From NCBI RefSeq assembly GCF_030813495.1, contig NZ_JAUSUI010000002.1:601152-665151 (forward strand): 64,000 bases of DNA, written 5' to 3'. Source of the stretch: Ancylobacter polymorphus. Lineage in GTDB: Bacteria; Pseudomonadota; Alphaproteobacteria; Rhizobiales; Xanthobacteraceae. Below, piece after piece: positions 28,279 through 35,497 of this stretch (position 1 is its first letter; the number at the start of each line of letters is the position of its first letter). The translations under genes and the position numbers were made by a program. The notes beneath the pieces are model-generated. The model worked only from the letters and a program-made list of their open reading frames with translations. It was not told where the DNA came from and searched no databases.

Positions 28279-28626
28279 TTGCGTGTTCACGTGGTCGAGG
28301 ATGATGCCGGTGTGAGCGATTCGCTCGCCCTCATCCTGCGCAATATCGGCCACGACGTGGTCTCCCATCGCGACGCCGAGAGCCTGTTCAAGGGCCCGGT
28401 GCCGGAGGCGGGGGATACCGTGATCGTCGATCTCAGCCTGCCCGGCATACCGGGCGCGCAGCTGGTGCGCTGGCTGCTGAACCTCGCCGCGCCGCCGCGC
28501 GTGGTGGTCATCACCGGCCAGTCGCAGGGCTTCATCGATCACCAGCTGCGCGGCCTTATGCCGGACGGGGTAATGCGCAAGCCGCTCGATGTCGACGCCA
28601 TCGCCCGTGTGCTGCCGCACGCCTGA
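28279..28626 (+). CDS. single-domain response regulator in the fix cluster
   Basis: A lone receiver domain of 115 residues: VHVVEDDAGVSDSLALIL (acidic pocket), VIVDLSLPGIPG (acceptor Asp), VVVITGQSQG and VMRKPLD (Lys). All phosphotransfer residues are kept and there is no output domain, so it may compete for phosphate from FixL or act by protein contacts. FixT of Caulobacter is a comparable single-domain FixL inhibitor, but FixT uses an iron-sulfur cluster and this protein has no cysteine. The TTG start at 28279 is favoured by GGGAGAG 3 bp before it and because upstream residues are not receiver-like; TTG 28225 and ATG 28231 are alternatives. Confidence 0.75.
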   Translation: MRVHVVEDDAGVSDSLALILRNIGHDVVSHRDAESLFKGPVPEAGDTVIVDLSLPGIPGAQLVRWLLNLAAPPRVVVITGQSQGFIDHQLRGLMPDGVMRKPLDVDAIARVLPHA

Positions 28627-28671
28627 GGCACGGGAATCGGCGCGCGGCCGAAACATCGTCGGCGCGCTTCC

Positions 28672-28685
28672 GGAAAGTCACTTAC
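28672..28685. promoter_or_regulatory. candidate FixJ site upstream of fixK
   Basis: GGAAAGTCACTTAC agrees at 10 of 14 positions with the reverse complement of GTAAGTAGTTTCCC, the high-affinity FixJ motif as recalled. It ends 73 bp before the fixK start codon, the usual distance for a FixJ-activated promoter. Confidence 0.35.
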
Positions 28686-28726
28686 GCAGCCCACCGAACT
28701 GTGCCGCCGCTCTTTGCCCTTTAGCC

Positions 28727-28740
28727 TTGCGCAAGATCAA
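28727..28740. promoter_or_regulatory. FixK/FNR box at the fixK promoter
   Basis: TTGCG-CAAG-ATCAA fits the FixK2-type consensus TTG(A/C)-N6-(T/G)CAA. It ends only 18 bp before the fixK start codon, so it should lie at or downstream of the transcription start and act in negative autoregulation rather than activation. Confidence 0.6.
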
Positions 28741-28758
28741 AGGGGTGGAGCGAGACAG

Positions 28759-29400
28759 ATGCGACAGATCATCGACGAACGCACCGGCGGCACCGTGCGC
28801 CCGCCCCATGGCACCGACCCGCATTGCCCGACGATGCGGGTCGCCGCCCATGTCACCGTGCTGCATGAGGGCGATCCCGCCCGCCGCATCATGGAAGTGG
28901 TCGACGGCGCGGTGATGCTGAGCAAGCTGCTGCCCGACGGGCGCCGCCAGGTGGTGGAACTGCTCGGCCCCGGCGACGTGTTCGGCCTCGCCCACAGCGA
29001 TCTCTATGCCTGCTCGGCCGAGACGCTGACCCCCGCCACCATCAACACCCATGACCGCAGCGCGCTGGAGCGCGACCCGGTGCTCGCGGCCCGGCTGCTG
29101 CGGCGTTTCGAGGCGCAGCTCTGCGTCATGCACTCCCACGCGCTGGTGCTCGGCCGCATGTCGGCGCTGGAGCGCGTCGCCTTCTTCCTGCTGCGGCTGA
29201 TGCCCGAGGGCATGGTCGGCGGCACGCTGCACCTCTCGATGACGCGACAGGAAATCGCCGATTTCCTCGGCCTGACGCTGGAGACGGTGAGCCGGGCCTT
29301 TTCCGAACTCAAGCGGCGCGGCCTCGTGGTGCTGCAACGCGCCGACGAGGTCCGCATCCAGGATCGCGGCAGCATGCGCCGCCTCGCCGGGGCGCTGTAG
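28759..29400 (+). CDS. fixK: FixK-type Crp/Fnr regulator
   Basis: A 213-residue Crp/Fnr protein: cyclic-nucleotide-binding-like barrel (RVAAHVTVLHEGDPARRIME, LLGPGDVFGLAHSD), long dimer helix and a C-terminal HTH TRQEIADFLGLTLETVSRAF. The recognition helix has E-x-VSR, the FNR/FixK specificity, predicting TTGAT-like half-sites. The N-terminal cysteine cluster of FNR/FnrN is missing, so it does not sense oxygen itself and must be controlled through FixLJ, as FixK is. ATG 28759 is chosen; the 15 extra codons upstream overlap the FixK box. Expected targets include hemN next door. Confidence 0.9.
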   Translation: MRQIIDERTGGTVRPPHGTDPHCPTMRVAAHVTVLHEGDPARRIMEVVDGAVMLSKLLPDGRRQVVELLGPGDVFGLAHSDLYACSAETLTPATINTHDRSALERDPVLAARLLRRFEAQLCVMHSHALVLGRMSALERVAFFLLRLMPEGMVGGTLHLSMTRQEIADFLGLTLETVSRAFSELKRRGLVVLQRADEVRIQDRGSMRRLAGAL

Positions 29401-29455
29401 CCTTCGGATTCTTCAGCGGGCCGCATCTCCCGTGCGGCGACGCCCTCCAGCAACT

Positions 29456-29599
29456 GGGCGCCCTTCGCGGGGCGCCCATTCTTTGTCGGTTCGTCGCGCC
29501 CTTTGCAGGGCGCCTTTTCTTTGTGGCTCTTGGCGCCCCTTGCGTGGCGCCTGTTCTTTTGTGGCTTTTGGCGCCCCTTGTGGGGCGCCCTTGCTTTTG
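29456..29599. terminator. array of four tandem GC-hairpin/T-tract units
   Basis: Between convergent fixK and hemN lie four near-copies of one unit, about 38 bp apart: hairpins with a GGCGCC core at 29456-29477, 29496-29513, 29532-29551 and 29570-29589. Each is followed by CTTT/TTTTCTTTG-like T-rich sequence and often GTGGCT. Each alone looks like an intrinsic terminator for the plus strand; the T-rich sequence is only on that side. The array occupies most of the 231-bp gap. Confidence 0.75.
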
Positions 29600-29631
29600 C
29601 GGCATGCGCTGGCGGACCGAGCGGCGACCGA

Positions 29632-30954
29632 TCACACGGCCGCGGAATGGCGCGCGGTGGTCTGGCTCTGCAGCCTGTGGTCCAGCGCCGCCGCGGCGAG
29701 GCGCACAAAGGGCCGCCCGCCGGGGGTCATGGCGATGCGCCCGCCTTCCAGCGTCAGCAGCCCGTCGGCGGCGAGGCCGGCGAGGCGCGGGGCGGCCTCG
29801 GCCAGCGTCGAGGGATCGAGATCGACTTCGAGGTCGCACATCAGCCGCTCGATCAGCGCGCCGCGCTGGCGGTCCTCCGGTGTGAAGGCGATGCCGCGCA
29901 CCGTGGCGAAGCCGCCCTCGTCGATGGCGCGCATATAGGAGCCGGCATCCGGCGCGTTCTGGGTGAAGCCCTGCGGGAAGCGGCTGATCGCCGAGGCGCC
30001 CATGCCGATGAGCACGTCCGCCTGGTCGGCGGTATAGCCCTGGAAATTGCGCCGCAGCTGGCCGGTCGCCGCCGCGCGCGCCAGCGCATCGTCGGCGCGG
30101 GCGAAATGATCGAGCCCCACGGCGACATAGCCATTGGCCAGCAGCACCTCGCGGGCCGCTTCGGATTGGTCGAGCCGCTCGGCGGCGCCGGGCAGGGCGG
30201 CTTCGTCGATCATCTTCTGGTTGGCGCGCATCCACGGCACATGGGCATAGCCGAACAAGGCCAGCCGTTCCGGCGCCAGCAGCGTGGCGAGCTGGGTGGT
30301 GCGGCGAATGTCGCGCTCGCTCTGGTGCGGCAGGCCGTACATCAGGTCGAGATTGATCGAGGAGATGCCGGCCTCGCGCAGCAGGCGCATGGCGCGCTCC
30401 ACCGTGGCGAAGGGCTGGACGCGGCCGATCGCCTTCTGCACATGGACGCTGAAATCCTGCACGCCGAGGCTGACGCGGTCGACGCCCATGGCGGCGAGCG
30501 CATCGGCGAGCGGCTCGTCGGTCTCGCGCGGATCAAGCTCGAAGGCGTATTCGGCGAGGTGGTCAAATTCGAATCGCTCGGCGAGCTTTTCGCCGAGCTT
30601 GCGCAGCCGCTCCGGCCCCAACAGGCTGGGCGTGCCGCCGCCCCAGGCGATGTGGGTGACGCGGCGCCCGCCGATGCGGTCGGCGACGAGGTCGATCTCG
30701 CGCTCCAGCCGGTCCGCATAGGCCGCCACCGGCTCGGGCCGCCGCGTCGCCTTGGTGGTGCAGCCGCAATAGAAGCACAGCGCCGGGCAGAACGGCACAT
30801 GCAGATAGAGCGAGACGCTCGCCTGAGCCGGCAGGACGGCGAGCCAGTCGGCATGCGCGCCGGCCCGGATCGCGCCGGTAAAATGCGGCGCGGTGGGGTA
30901 GGAGGTGTAGCGGGGCACGGCCCGCTCTGCATGGATGAGCGTTGCGTTATGCAT
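29632..30954 (-). CDS. hemN: oxygen-independent coproporphyrinogen III oxidase
   Basis: Radical SAM enzyme of 440 residues that makes protoporphyrinogen precursor without oxygen. RAVPRYTSYPTAPHF is the HemN N-terminal signature; YLHVPFCPALCFYCGCTT gives the CxxxCxxCxC cluster motif that separates HemN from HemW. Later VSLGVQDFSVHVQKAIGR and SINLDLMYGLPHQ match the SAM-binding barrel. ATG 30954 fixes the usual N-terminus. A FixK box lies 35 bp upstream, so the gene should be induced at low oxygen. It complements ALA synthase encoded 1.3 kb away. Confidence 0.96.
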   Translation of the reverse strand: MHNATLIHAERAVPRYTSYPTAPHFTGAIRAGAHADWLAVLPAQASVSLYLHVPFCPALCFYCGCTTKATRRPEPVAAYADRLEREIDLVADRIGGRRVTHIAWGGGTPSLLGPERLRKLGEKLAERFEFDHLAEYAFELDPRETDEPLADALAAMGVDRVSLGVQDFSVHVQKAIGRVQPFATVERAMRLLREAGISSINLDLMYGLPHQSERDIRRTTQLATLLAPERLALFGYAHVPWMRANQKMIDEAALPGAAERLDQSEAAREVLLANGYVAVGLDHFARADDALARAAATGQLRRNFQGYTADQADVLIGMGASAISRFPQGFTQNAPDAGSYMRAIDEGGFATVRGIAFTPEDRQRGALIERLMCDLEVDLDPSTLAEAAPRLAGLAADGLLTLEGGRIAMTPGGRPFVRLAAAALDHRLQSQTTARHSAAV

Positions 30955-30988
30955 GGAGAGGATTTGACCCGATCCGGCATTCGTCGCA

Positions 30989-31002
30989 TTGATCCGCCGC
31001 AA
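30989..31002. promoter_or_regulatory. FixK/FNR box between hemN and the AbrB-family gene
   Basis: TTGAT-CCGC-CGCAA; on the other strand it is TTGCG-GCGG-ATCAA, the same half-site pair as the box before fixK. It is 35 bp from the hemN start (minus) and 75 bp from the start of the plus-strand gene. Confidence 0.65.
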
Positions 31003-31076
31003 ATGTCGCCGCGTCGCGGGCTCTTGCGCAGGCCCTGCGGGCGTGCCCGGGGGCTCCCGTTCCCTGGTTGTGCCTG

Positions 31077-32186
31077 ATGCCGCTTCCCGCCTTCGTGAAA
31101 TCCCCCGCCGTCCGCCGCCACGCCTGGTATGTCGGCACGCTCGCGCTGGCTCTGGCCGGCGGCGGCTTCTTCGCCTGGCTCGCCATGCCGGCGGGCTGGC
31201 TTTCCGGTGCGCTGGTGGCGACCGCGCTGGCCGCGCTGCTCGGCGCGCCGGTGGGGGTGGAAAAGAACACGCGGCTCGGCGTCTATATGATCCTCGGCAC
31301 CTCCATGGGCTCGGCCATCACGCCGGAGACGCTGCGCGGCATCACCACCTGGCCGGTGACGATGGGCGTGCTGGTGGCCTCCTTGCCGGTCATGATGGTG
31401 GCGGTGATGGCCTATCTGGAGAAGGTCGCCGGCTGGGACCGGCGCAGCGCCTTCTTCGCCGCCGCGCCCGGCGCGCTCTCCACCGTGCTGGTCATGGCGG
31501 AAAGCTCGGGAGCCGATACGCGGCGGGTGGTGTTCGGCCAGTCGCTGCGGCTGTTCGTGCTGGTGGCGCTGCTGCCGGCGGCGATCGGCGGGCTGGGGCA
31601 CGAGCCCTCCGGCACGCTGCCCATTACCCCCGTGGTGCCCGACATGACGAGCTTTCTCACCTCGCTCGGCGTCGGCATTTTCGGCGGGCTGCTCGCCGAG
31701 CGCAGCCGCTTTCCCGGCGGCGCCATGGTCGGGGCGATGCTGGCGAGCGCGCTGGTGCACGGCTTCGGGCTGATCGAGGGGCGGCTGCCCGATATTTTCC
31801 TCATCATCGGCTTCGTGGTGCTCGGCGCCAATACCGGCAGCCGCTTCGCCGGCACACGAGTGGCGACGCTGCGTCACTTCCTGGTGGATTCGCTGGCGGC
31901 GCTGGCGATCGCCACGGTGATCGCGCTGGCCTTCGCCGTGCTCGGCGCCTGGCTCTCCGGCGAGCCGCTGCCCAAGGTGCTGGTGTCCTATGTGCCCGGC
32001 GCCTTGGAGGCGATGACCATCATGGCCTTCGTGCTCGGCATGGACCCGGCCTTCGTCGCCGCGCACCATCTGATGCGCTTCCTCGGCCTTGCCCTGGCGA
32101 TCCCGGTAATCGCCCGGCTGTTCTTCGGCCGGGCGGAAATTCCGTCCGAGAATGTCGAGATCGACAAGACCGAGCCGAAGGACTGA
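31077..32186 (+). CDS. AbrB/DUF-type multispanning membrane protein (ammonia monooxygenase-like family)
   Basis: Polytopic inner-membrane protein of 369 residues with about 10 helices in two repeats. GGFFAWLAMPAGWLSGALVA and a second, related FAGTRVATLRHFL...FVPGALEAM-like region (VSYVPGALEAMTIMAF) are typical of the AbrB (putative ammonia monooxygenase/aidB-like regulator) family; AAPGALSTVLVMAE is the first repeat's equivalent. Despite the family name it is not an oxidase; members are presumed transporters. It is divergent from hemN and shares the intergenic FixK box. ATG 31077 is preferred to TTG 31068. Confidence 0.82.
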   Translation: MPLPAFVKSPAVRRHAWYVGTLALALAGGGFFAWLAMPAGWLSGALVATALAALLGAPVGVEKNTRLGVYMILGTSMGSAITPETLRGITTWPVTMGVLVASLPVMMVAVMAYLEKVAGWDRRSAFFAAAPGALSTVLVMAESSGADTRRVVFGQSLRLFVLVALLPAAIGGLGHEPSGTLPITPVVPDMTSFLTSLGVGIFGGLLAERSRFPGGAMVGAMLASALVHGFGLIEGRLPDIFLIIGFVVLGANTGSRFAGTRVATLRHFLVDSLAALAIATVIALAFAVLGAWLSGEPLPKVLVSYVPGALEAMTIMAFVLGMDPAFVAAHHLMRFLGLALAIPVIARLFFGRAEIPSENVEIDKTEPKD

Positions 32187-32207
32187 GCGCGGGCGTTCGT
32201 CGCTCGC

Positions 32208-32291
32208 GGCGGACTAATCCGCCAGAGCTTTGTCCTTCGCCGCGGATTACTCCGCCGGAATTTCGCGTCGTGCGGCGGCTTATTCCGCCGC
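32208..32291. repeat. three tandem hairpins containing the hemA stop-codon sequence
   Basis: Three small palindromes occur ~33 bp apart: GGCGGA-CTAA-TCCGCC (32208-32223), GCGGA-TTAC-TCCGC (32242-32255) and GCGGCGG-CTTATT-CCGCCGC (32272-32291). The third contains the last codons and TAA of ALA synthase on the minus strand; the other two look like degenerate copies of that sequence, each with an in-phase-looking GCGGA-TAA or GTAA. They separate convergent genes and may act as terminators, although T-tracts are lacking. Confidence 0.6.
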
Positions 32292-33506
32292 TTGCGCCCG
32301 CTTGACAAAACCGAGCCCGAGCCGGCCCCACACATCGCTCAGCGCATGGGCGAGATGGGCGATCAGCGCATCGTCATGGAACGGGCCGGGGGTGATGCGC
32401 AGCCGCTCCGTGCCGCGCGGCACGGTGGGGTAGTTGATCGGCTGGATATAGATTCCGTGGTCCTGAAGCAGCATATCGCTCGCCGCCTTGCAGGCCTCGG
32501 CGTCGCCGACCATGATCGGGATGATATGGGTATCCGTCACCATCTGCGGCAGCCCGGCGAGATCCAGCACCCGCTTCACCTTGGCGACCTGCGCCTGCTG
32601 GCGGGTGCGCTCATGGGGCGAGGCCTTGAGGTGGCGCACCGAGGCCGCCGCCGCCGCCGCCACCGCCGGGGGCAGGGCGGTGGTGAAGATGAAGCCGGGC
32701 GCGTAGGAGCGCACCGCGTCCATCACCGCCCGCGTGCCGGTGATGTAGCCGCCGACCACGCCGAACGCCTTGCCCAGCGTGCCCTCGATCACATCGATCC
32801 GGTGCATGACCCCGTCGCGCTCGGCGACGCCGGCGCCGCGCGGGCCATACATGCCGACCGCGTGCACCTCGTCGAGATAGGTCATGGCGCCGTAGCGCTC
32901 GGCGAGATCGCAGATGGCGCCTATGGGGGCGACATCGCCATCCATGGAATAGATGCTCTCGAACACGACCAGCTTCGGCCGGTCGCCGGCGGCGCGCAGC
33001 AGTTCTTCGAGATGGGCGAGGTCGTTATGCCGGAACACCACCTTGTCGCGCCCGGCCTGGCGCACGCCCTCGATCATCGAATTGTGGTTGAGCGCGTCGG
33101 AGAGGATGAGGCAATTCGGGATCAGCTTCGCCAGCGTGGCGATGCCGGTCTGGTTCGACACATAGCCCGAGGTGAAGACGAGGCCGGCTTCCTTGCCGTG
33201 CAGATCGGCGAGCTCGGCTTCAAGCTCCACGACGGCATGGCTGTTGCCGGAAATGTTGCGGGTGCCGCCCGCGCCCGCGCCGGCCTGCCGGGCAGTGGCG
33301 CACATCGCTTCGACCACGTCCTCATGGCAGCCCATGCCGAGATAGTCGTTGGAGCACCAGATGACGATGTCGCGCTTGCCTTCCGGCGTGTGCCAGACGG
33401 CGTGCGGGAAACGCGCGGTGTCGCGTTCGATTTCGGCGAAGGTGCGGTAGCGACGCTCATTCTTGAGCGTGTCGACGGCATCCTGGAAGAAGCGGGCGTA
33501 GTCCAT
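32280..33506 (-). CDS. hemA: 5-aminolevulinate synthase
   Basis: Condenses glycine and succinyl-CoA to ALA, the alphaproteobacterial entry to heme; 408 residues. [20 protein letters not shown] is the family N-terminus, [16 protein letters not shown] and [20 protein letters not shown] bind substrate, [12 protein letters not shown] holds the cofactor Asp/His and [15 protein letters not shown] the PLP lysine (K246). ATG 33506; the 14-codon upstream extension is not conserved. Only a FixK half-site (TTGATCGG, minus strand) is seen upstream, so oxygen control is uncertain. The stop codon lies in a hairpin. Confidence 0.97.
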   Translation of the reverse strand: MDYARFFQDAVDTLKNERRYRTFAEIERDTARFPHAVWHTPEGKRDIVIWCSNDYLGMGCHEDVVEAMCATARQAGAGAGGTRNISGNSHAVVELEAELADLHGKEAGLVFTSGYVSNQTGIATLAKLIPNCLILSDALNHNSMIEGVRQAGRDKVVFRHNDLAHLEELLRAAGDRPKLVVFESIYSMDGDVAPIGAICDLAERYGAMTYLDEVHAVGMYGPRGAGVAERDGVMHRIDVIEGTLGKAFGVVGGYITGTRAVMDAVRSYAPGFIFTTALPPAVAAAAAASVRHLKASPHERTRQQAQVAKVKRVLDLAGLPQMVTDTHIIPIMVGDAEACKAASDMLLQDHGIYIQPINYPTVPRGTERLRITPGPFHDDALIAHLAHALSDVWGRLGLGFVKRAQAAE

Positions 33507-33640
33507 GGCGCATCCCAACTGGGCGTCGCCGGCGGACCAGCGAGGCACTGTGTCGGCACCATGAACTTTGGAGCGGTTCCGATCAACCCGGCAAAGCCCG
33601 GACGCGGCGATCGGGCGCGCCTATCGGAAAAAGCCGGCGC

Positions 33641-34156
33641 TCACGTCTGCGCGAGGGCGCGCACCTGCGCCAAGGTGAGCGGCAGGGTCGCCGAACCGTC
33701 GAAATAGACGAAGCGCAGCGTGCGCCGGCGCGACGTCATGGCCGCCGGCAGCGGGTCGTAGCGGAAGCTGCCGCCACCGAGATGCGGCATCACCGCGCCG
33801 ATATCCGTGGTCTCCCCGGTTTCGACCCGCAGCAGGCTGACACGCGCGCCTTCCGCTGTGACCGTATCGAACGGGATGCGGGCGAGACGCAGGAAGCTGG
33901 TGGGATCACTCGCCGTGGCGAAGCCTTCGACGAAGGCCTTTTCCACGAGATCGAGATCGGTTTCGGGGTGGCCGTGGTTGTCCGCTTCCGGCCCGTGCGG
34001 CAGATGCGGCGTCTGCCACTGCGCCGCCGGGCGCGGGGAATGGCCGTGATTATGGCCGTGGGAATGAGCGTGGGCGTGCGCCTCGGCATGGGCATGAGAA
34101 TGGCTGTGCCCGCCGGCGCCGTGGTCATGGTGGTGATGGTCGTGGCCGCGATGCAT
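33641..34156 (-). CDS. protein with strongly His-rich N-terminus, next to guanidine hydrolase
   Basis: Family not recognised. The 171-residue product has ~20 His in its first 50 residues (HRGHDHHHHDHGAGGHSHSH, then HAHAEAHAHAHSHGHNHGHS), a composition typical of nickel or zinc storage/delivery segments such as those of HypB, UreE or SlyD. The rest is an ordinary globular domain: DLVEKAFVEGFATASDPTSF, LRLARIPFDTV, and VMPHLGGGSFRYDPLP. It lies 135 bp downstream of the guanidine hydrolase gene on the same strand, separated by a palindromic repeat. Because guanidine hydrolases need nickel and dedicated chaperones, a role in metal supply is an attractive inference, not a demonstrated fact. Confidence 0.7.
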   Translation of the reverse strand: MHRGHDHHHHDHGAGGHSHSHAHAEAHAHAHSHGHNHGHSPRPAAQWQTPHLPHGPEADNHGHPETDLDLVEKAFVEGFATASDPTSFLRLARIPFDTVTAEGARVSLLRVETGETTDIGAVMPHLGGGSFRYDPLPAAMTSRRRTLRFVYFDGSATLPLTLAQVRALAQT

Positions 34157-34176
34157 CGCTTTTGCCTTTCGAGGGT

Positions 34177-34283
34177 CGTCATCCCGGACGAGGCCCGCAG
34201 GCGCGTCGATCCGGGACCGCGTGACAGTGAGGCGCCATGTTGGCGAACGATCCCGGATCGGCCTGCGGCCGTCCGGGATGACG
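34177..34283. repeat. REP-like palindromic element, family 1, copy A
   Basis: Ends are perfect inverted repeats CGTCATCCCGGAC and GTCCGGGATGACG, with internal GATCCGGGA/ATCCCGGATC repeats. Same family at 37973-38062 and 44253-44349. It fills the gap between the guanidine hydrolase and the His-rich gene. Confidence 0.85.
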
Positions 34284-34291
34284 TCGGCGGC

Positions 34292-35497
34292 TCAGAAACT
34301 CACCGGCTTGTCGATGATGTGCTTGTGCGCCCCCAGCTTGCCATGGGCGATCATGGAGCCGAGCGCCTCCACCACCACGCGGGTGGCGAACAGGGCGGTG
34401 ATATCGGACGTGTCGTAGGGCGGGGACACCTCCACCACCTCCAGCCCGCACAGCCCTTCCGCCGCCACCAGGCCGAGGATCTTCAGCGCCTCGCGCGGCA
34501 GGAAGCCGCCGGGCTCCGGCCAGCCGGTGCCGGGCACGAAGCCGCAGTCGATGGAATCCACGTCGAAGGAAATATAGACCGCGTCGGCGTCCTTCCAGGC
34601 GAGTTCGAGCGCGATCTCCGCCGCCTTCTCCAGCCCGATCTTCTCGATATCGTCGATGGTCAGCACATTGGTGCCGCGCTTTCGCGCTTCCTGCACGCCA
34701 TAGCGCGGCACCTGCCAGCCGCCAATGCCGAGCTGCACGAGATTTTTCGGCGAGACATTCGGCAGGTTGGTCGCCCAGTACCAGGGCGTGGTGTGCATGC
34801 GCTCGTCGAGATCCTTTTCCTGGATGTCGATATGACGGTCGAAGTGGATGATGCCGATGCGCTTGGACGTGCATTCGGCGATGCCGCGCACGCAGGGAAA
34901 GCCGATGGAATGGTCGCCGCCCAGCATCACCGGCAGAGCGCCGGAGGAGAAGACGTGGCTCACGCCTTTGGAGATCTGGTCGAAGCTCTTTTCGAGATTG
35001 GCGGGAATGGTGAACACGTCGCCGGCGTCGCACAGCGTCATCTGTTCGCGCAGGTCGACGCCCAGCTCGTAATTATAGGGGGTGTAGAGCGCGGAGATGC
35101 GCCGGATGCCCTGCGGCCCGAAGCGCGTGCCGGGGCGGTAGGTGGTCCCAGAGTCAAAGGGAATGCCGAGCACGGCGGCGTCATACTTGCCGACATCGCG
35201 GACATTCTCGACATAGGGCGCCTTCATGAAGGTGTTGATGCCGGCGAAATGCGGCAGCTCGCCGCGCGCGAAGGTGGGGATCGACTTGTCCGTGATCGAA
35301 TCCGCGCCGGGCAGGCCCATGTCGAGCGCCCATTGCTGCTCCTTGCGCCAGCCATCCTCGGAGAGCTTTTCCTCGGCCTCCAGCGCCTTCCAGCCCTGCA
35401 TGCCCCGGATTTCGAAATTGGGGTGATGAAGGCGCAGGCGCTGCGGTGCGGGGACGAGGCCGGCATAGCGGCGGGAACGGGTAGGGGAGCGGCGCAT
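34292..35497 (-). CDS. gdmH: guanidine hydrolase (GdmH-type ureohydrolase, usually annotated agmatinase)
   Basis: Arginase/agmatinase-fold metalloenzyme of 401 residues. Metal ligands: GGDHS (H196), IIHFDRHIDIQ (D220, H222, D224) and SFDVDSID (D312, D314). The second motif is FDRHID rather than the usual DAHxD, and there is a ~90-residue N-terminal extension; both are, as I recall, features of the nickel-dependent guanidine hydrolases, which split guanidine into urea and ammonia. Decisive context is a guanidine-I riboswitch in its leader. Classical agmatinase is ~305 residues and is not under this riboswitch. ATG 35497 with GGAG 9 bp upstream; the longer open frame runs through the riboswitch and is not translated. 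Confidence 0.85.
   Translation of the reverse strand: MRRSPTRSRRYAGLVPAPQRLRLHHPNFEIRGMQGWKALEAEEKLSEDGWRKEQQWALDMGLPGADSITDKSIPTFARGELPHFAGINTFMKAPYVENVRDVGKYDAAVLGIPFDSGTTYRPGTRFGPQGIRRISALYTPYNYELGVDLREQMTLCDAGDVFTIPANLEKSFDQISKGVSHVFSSGALPVMLGGDHSIGFPCVRGIAECTSKRIGIIHFDRHIDIQEKDLDERMHTTPWYWATNLPNVSPKNLVQLGIGGWQVPRYGVQEARKRGTNVLTIDDIEKIGLEKAAEIALELAWKDADAVYISFDVDSIDCGFVPGTGWPEPGGFLPREALKILGLVAAEGLCGLEVVEVSPPYDTSDITALFATRVVVEALGSMIAHGKLGAHKHIIDKPVSF

Noticed and set aside
28279..28626. Calling the lone receiver FixT
   Set aside because: FixT is described with an iron-sulfur cluster; this protein has no cysteine and keeps all phosphorylation residues.
28627..28758. FNR-type direct oxygen sensing by the Crp/Fnr protein
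   Set aside because: The cysteines do not form the N-terminal cluster of FNR, so FixK fits better.
29401..29631. CRISPR array at the tandem repeats after fixK
   Set aside because: The units are hairpin plus T-tract copies with degenerate sequence and no unique spacers of constant length; no cas genes are near.
33507..33640. FixK box upstream of ALA synthase
   Set aside because: Only one half-site (TTGATCGG) is present; the partner half does not match, unlike the fixK and hemN boxes.
34292..35497. Plain agmatinase/speB for polyamine synthesis
   Set aside because: Length, the FDRHID motif and above all the guanidine riboswitch disagree, and no arginine decarboxylase is nearby.
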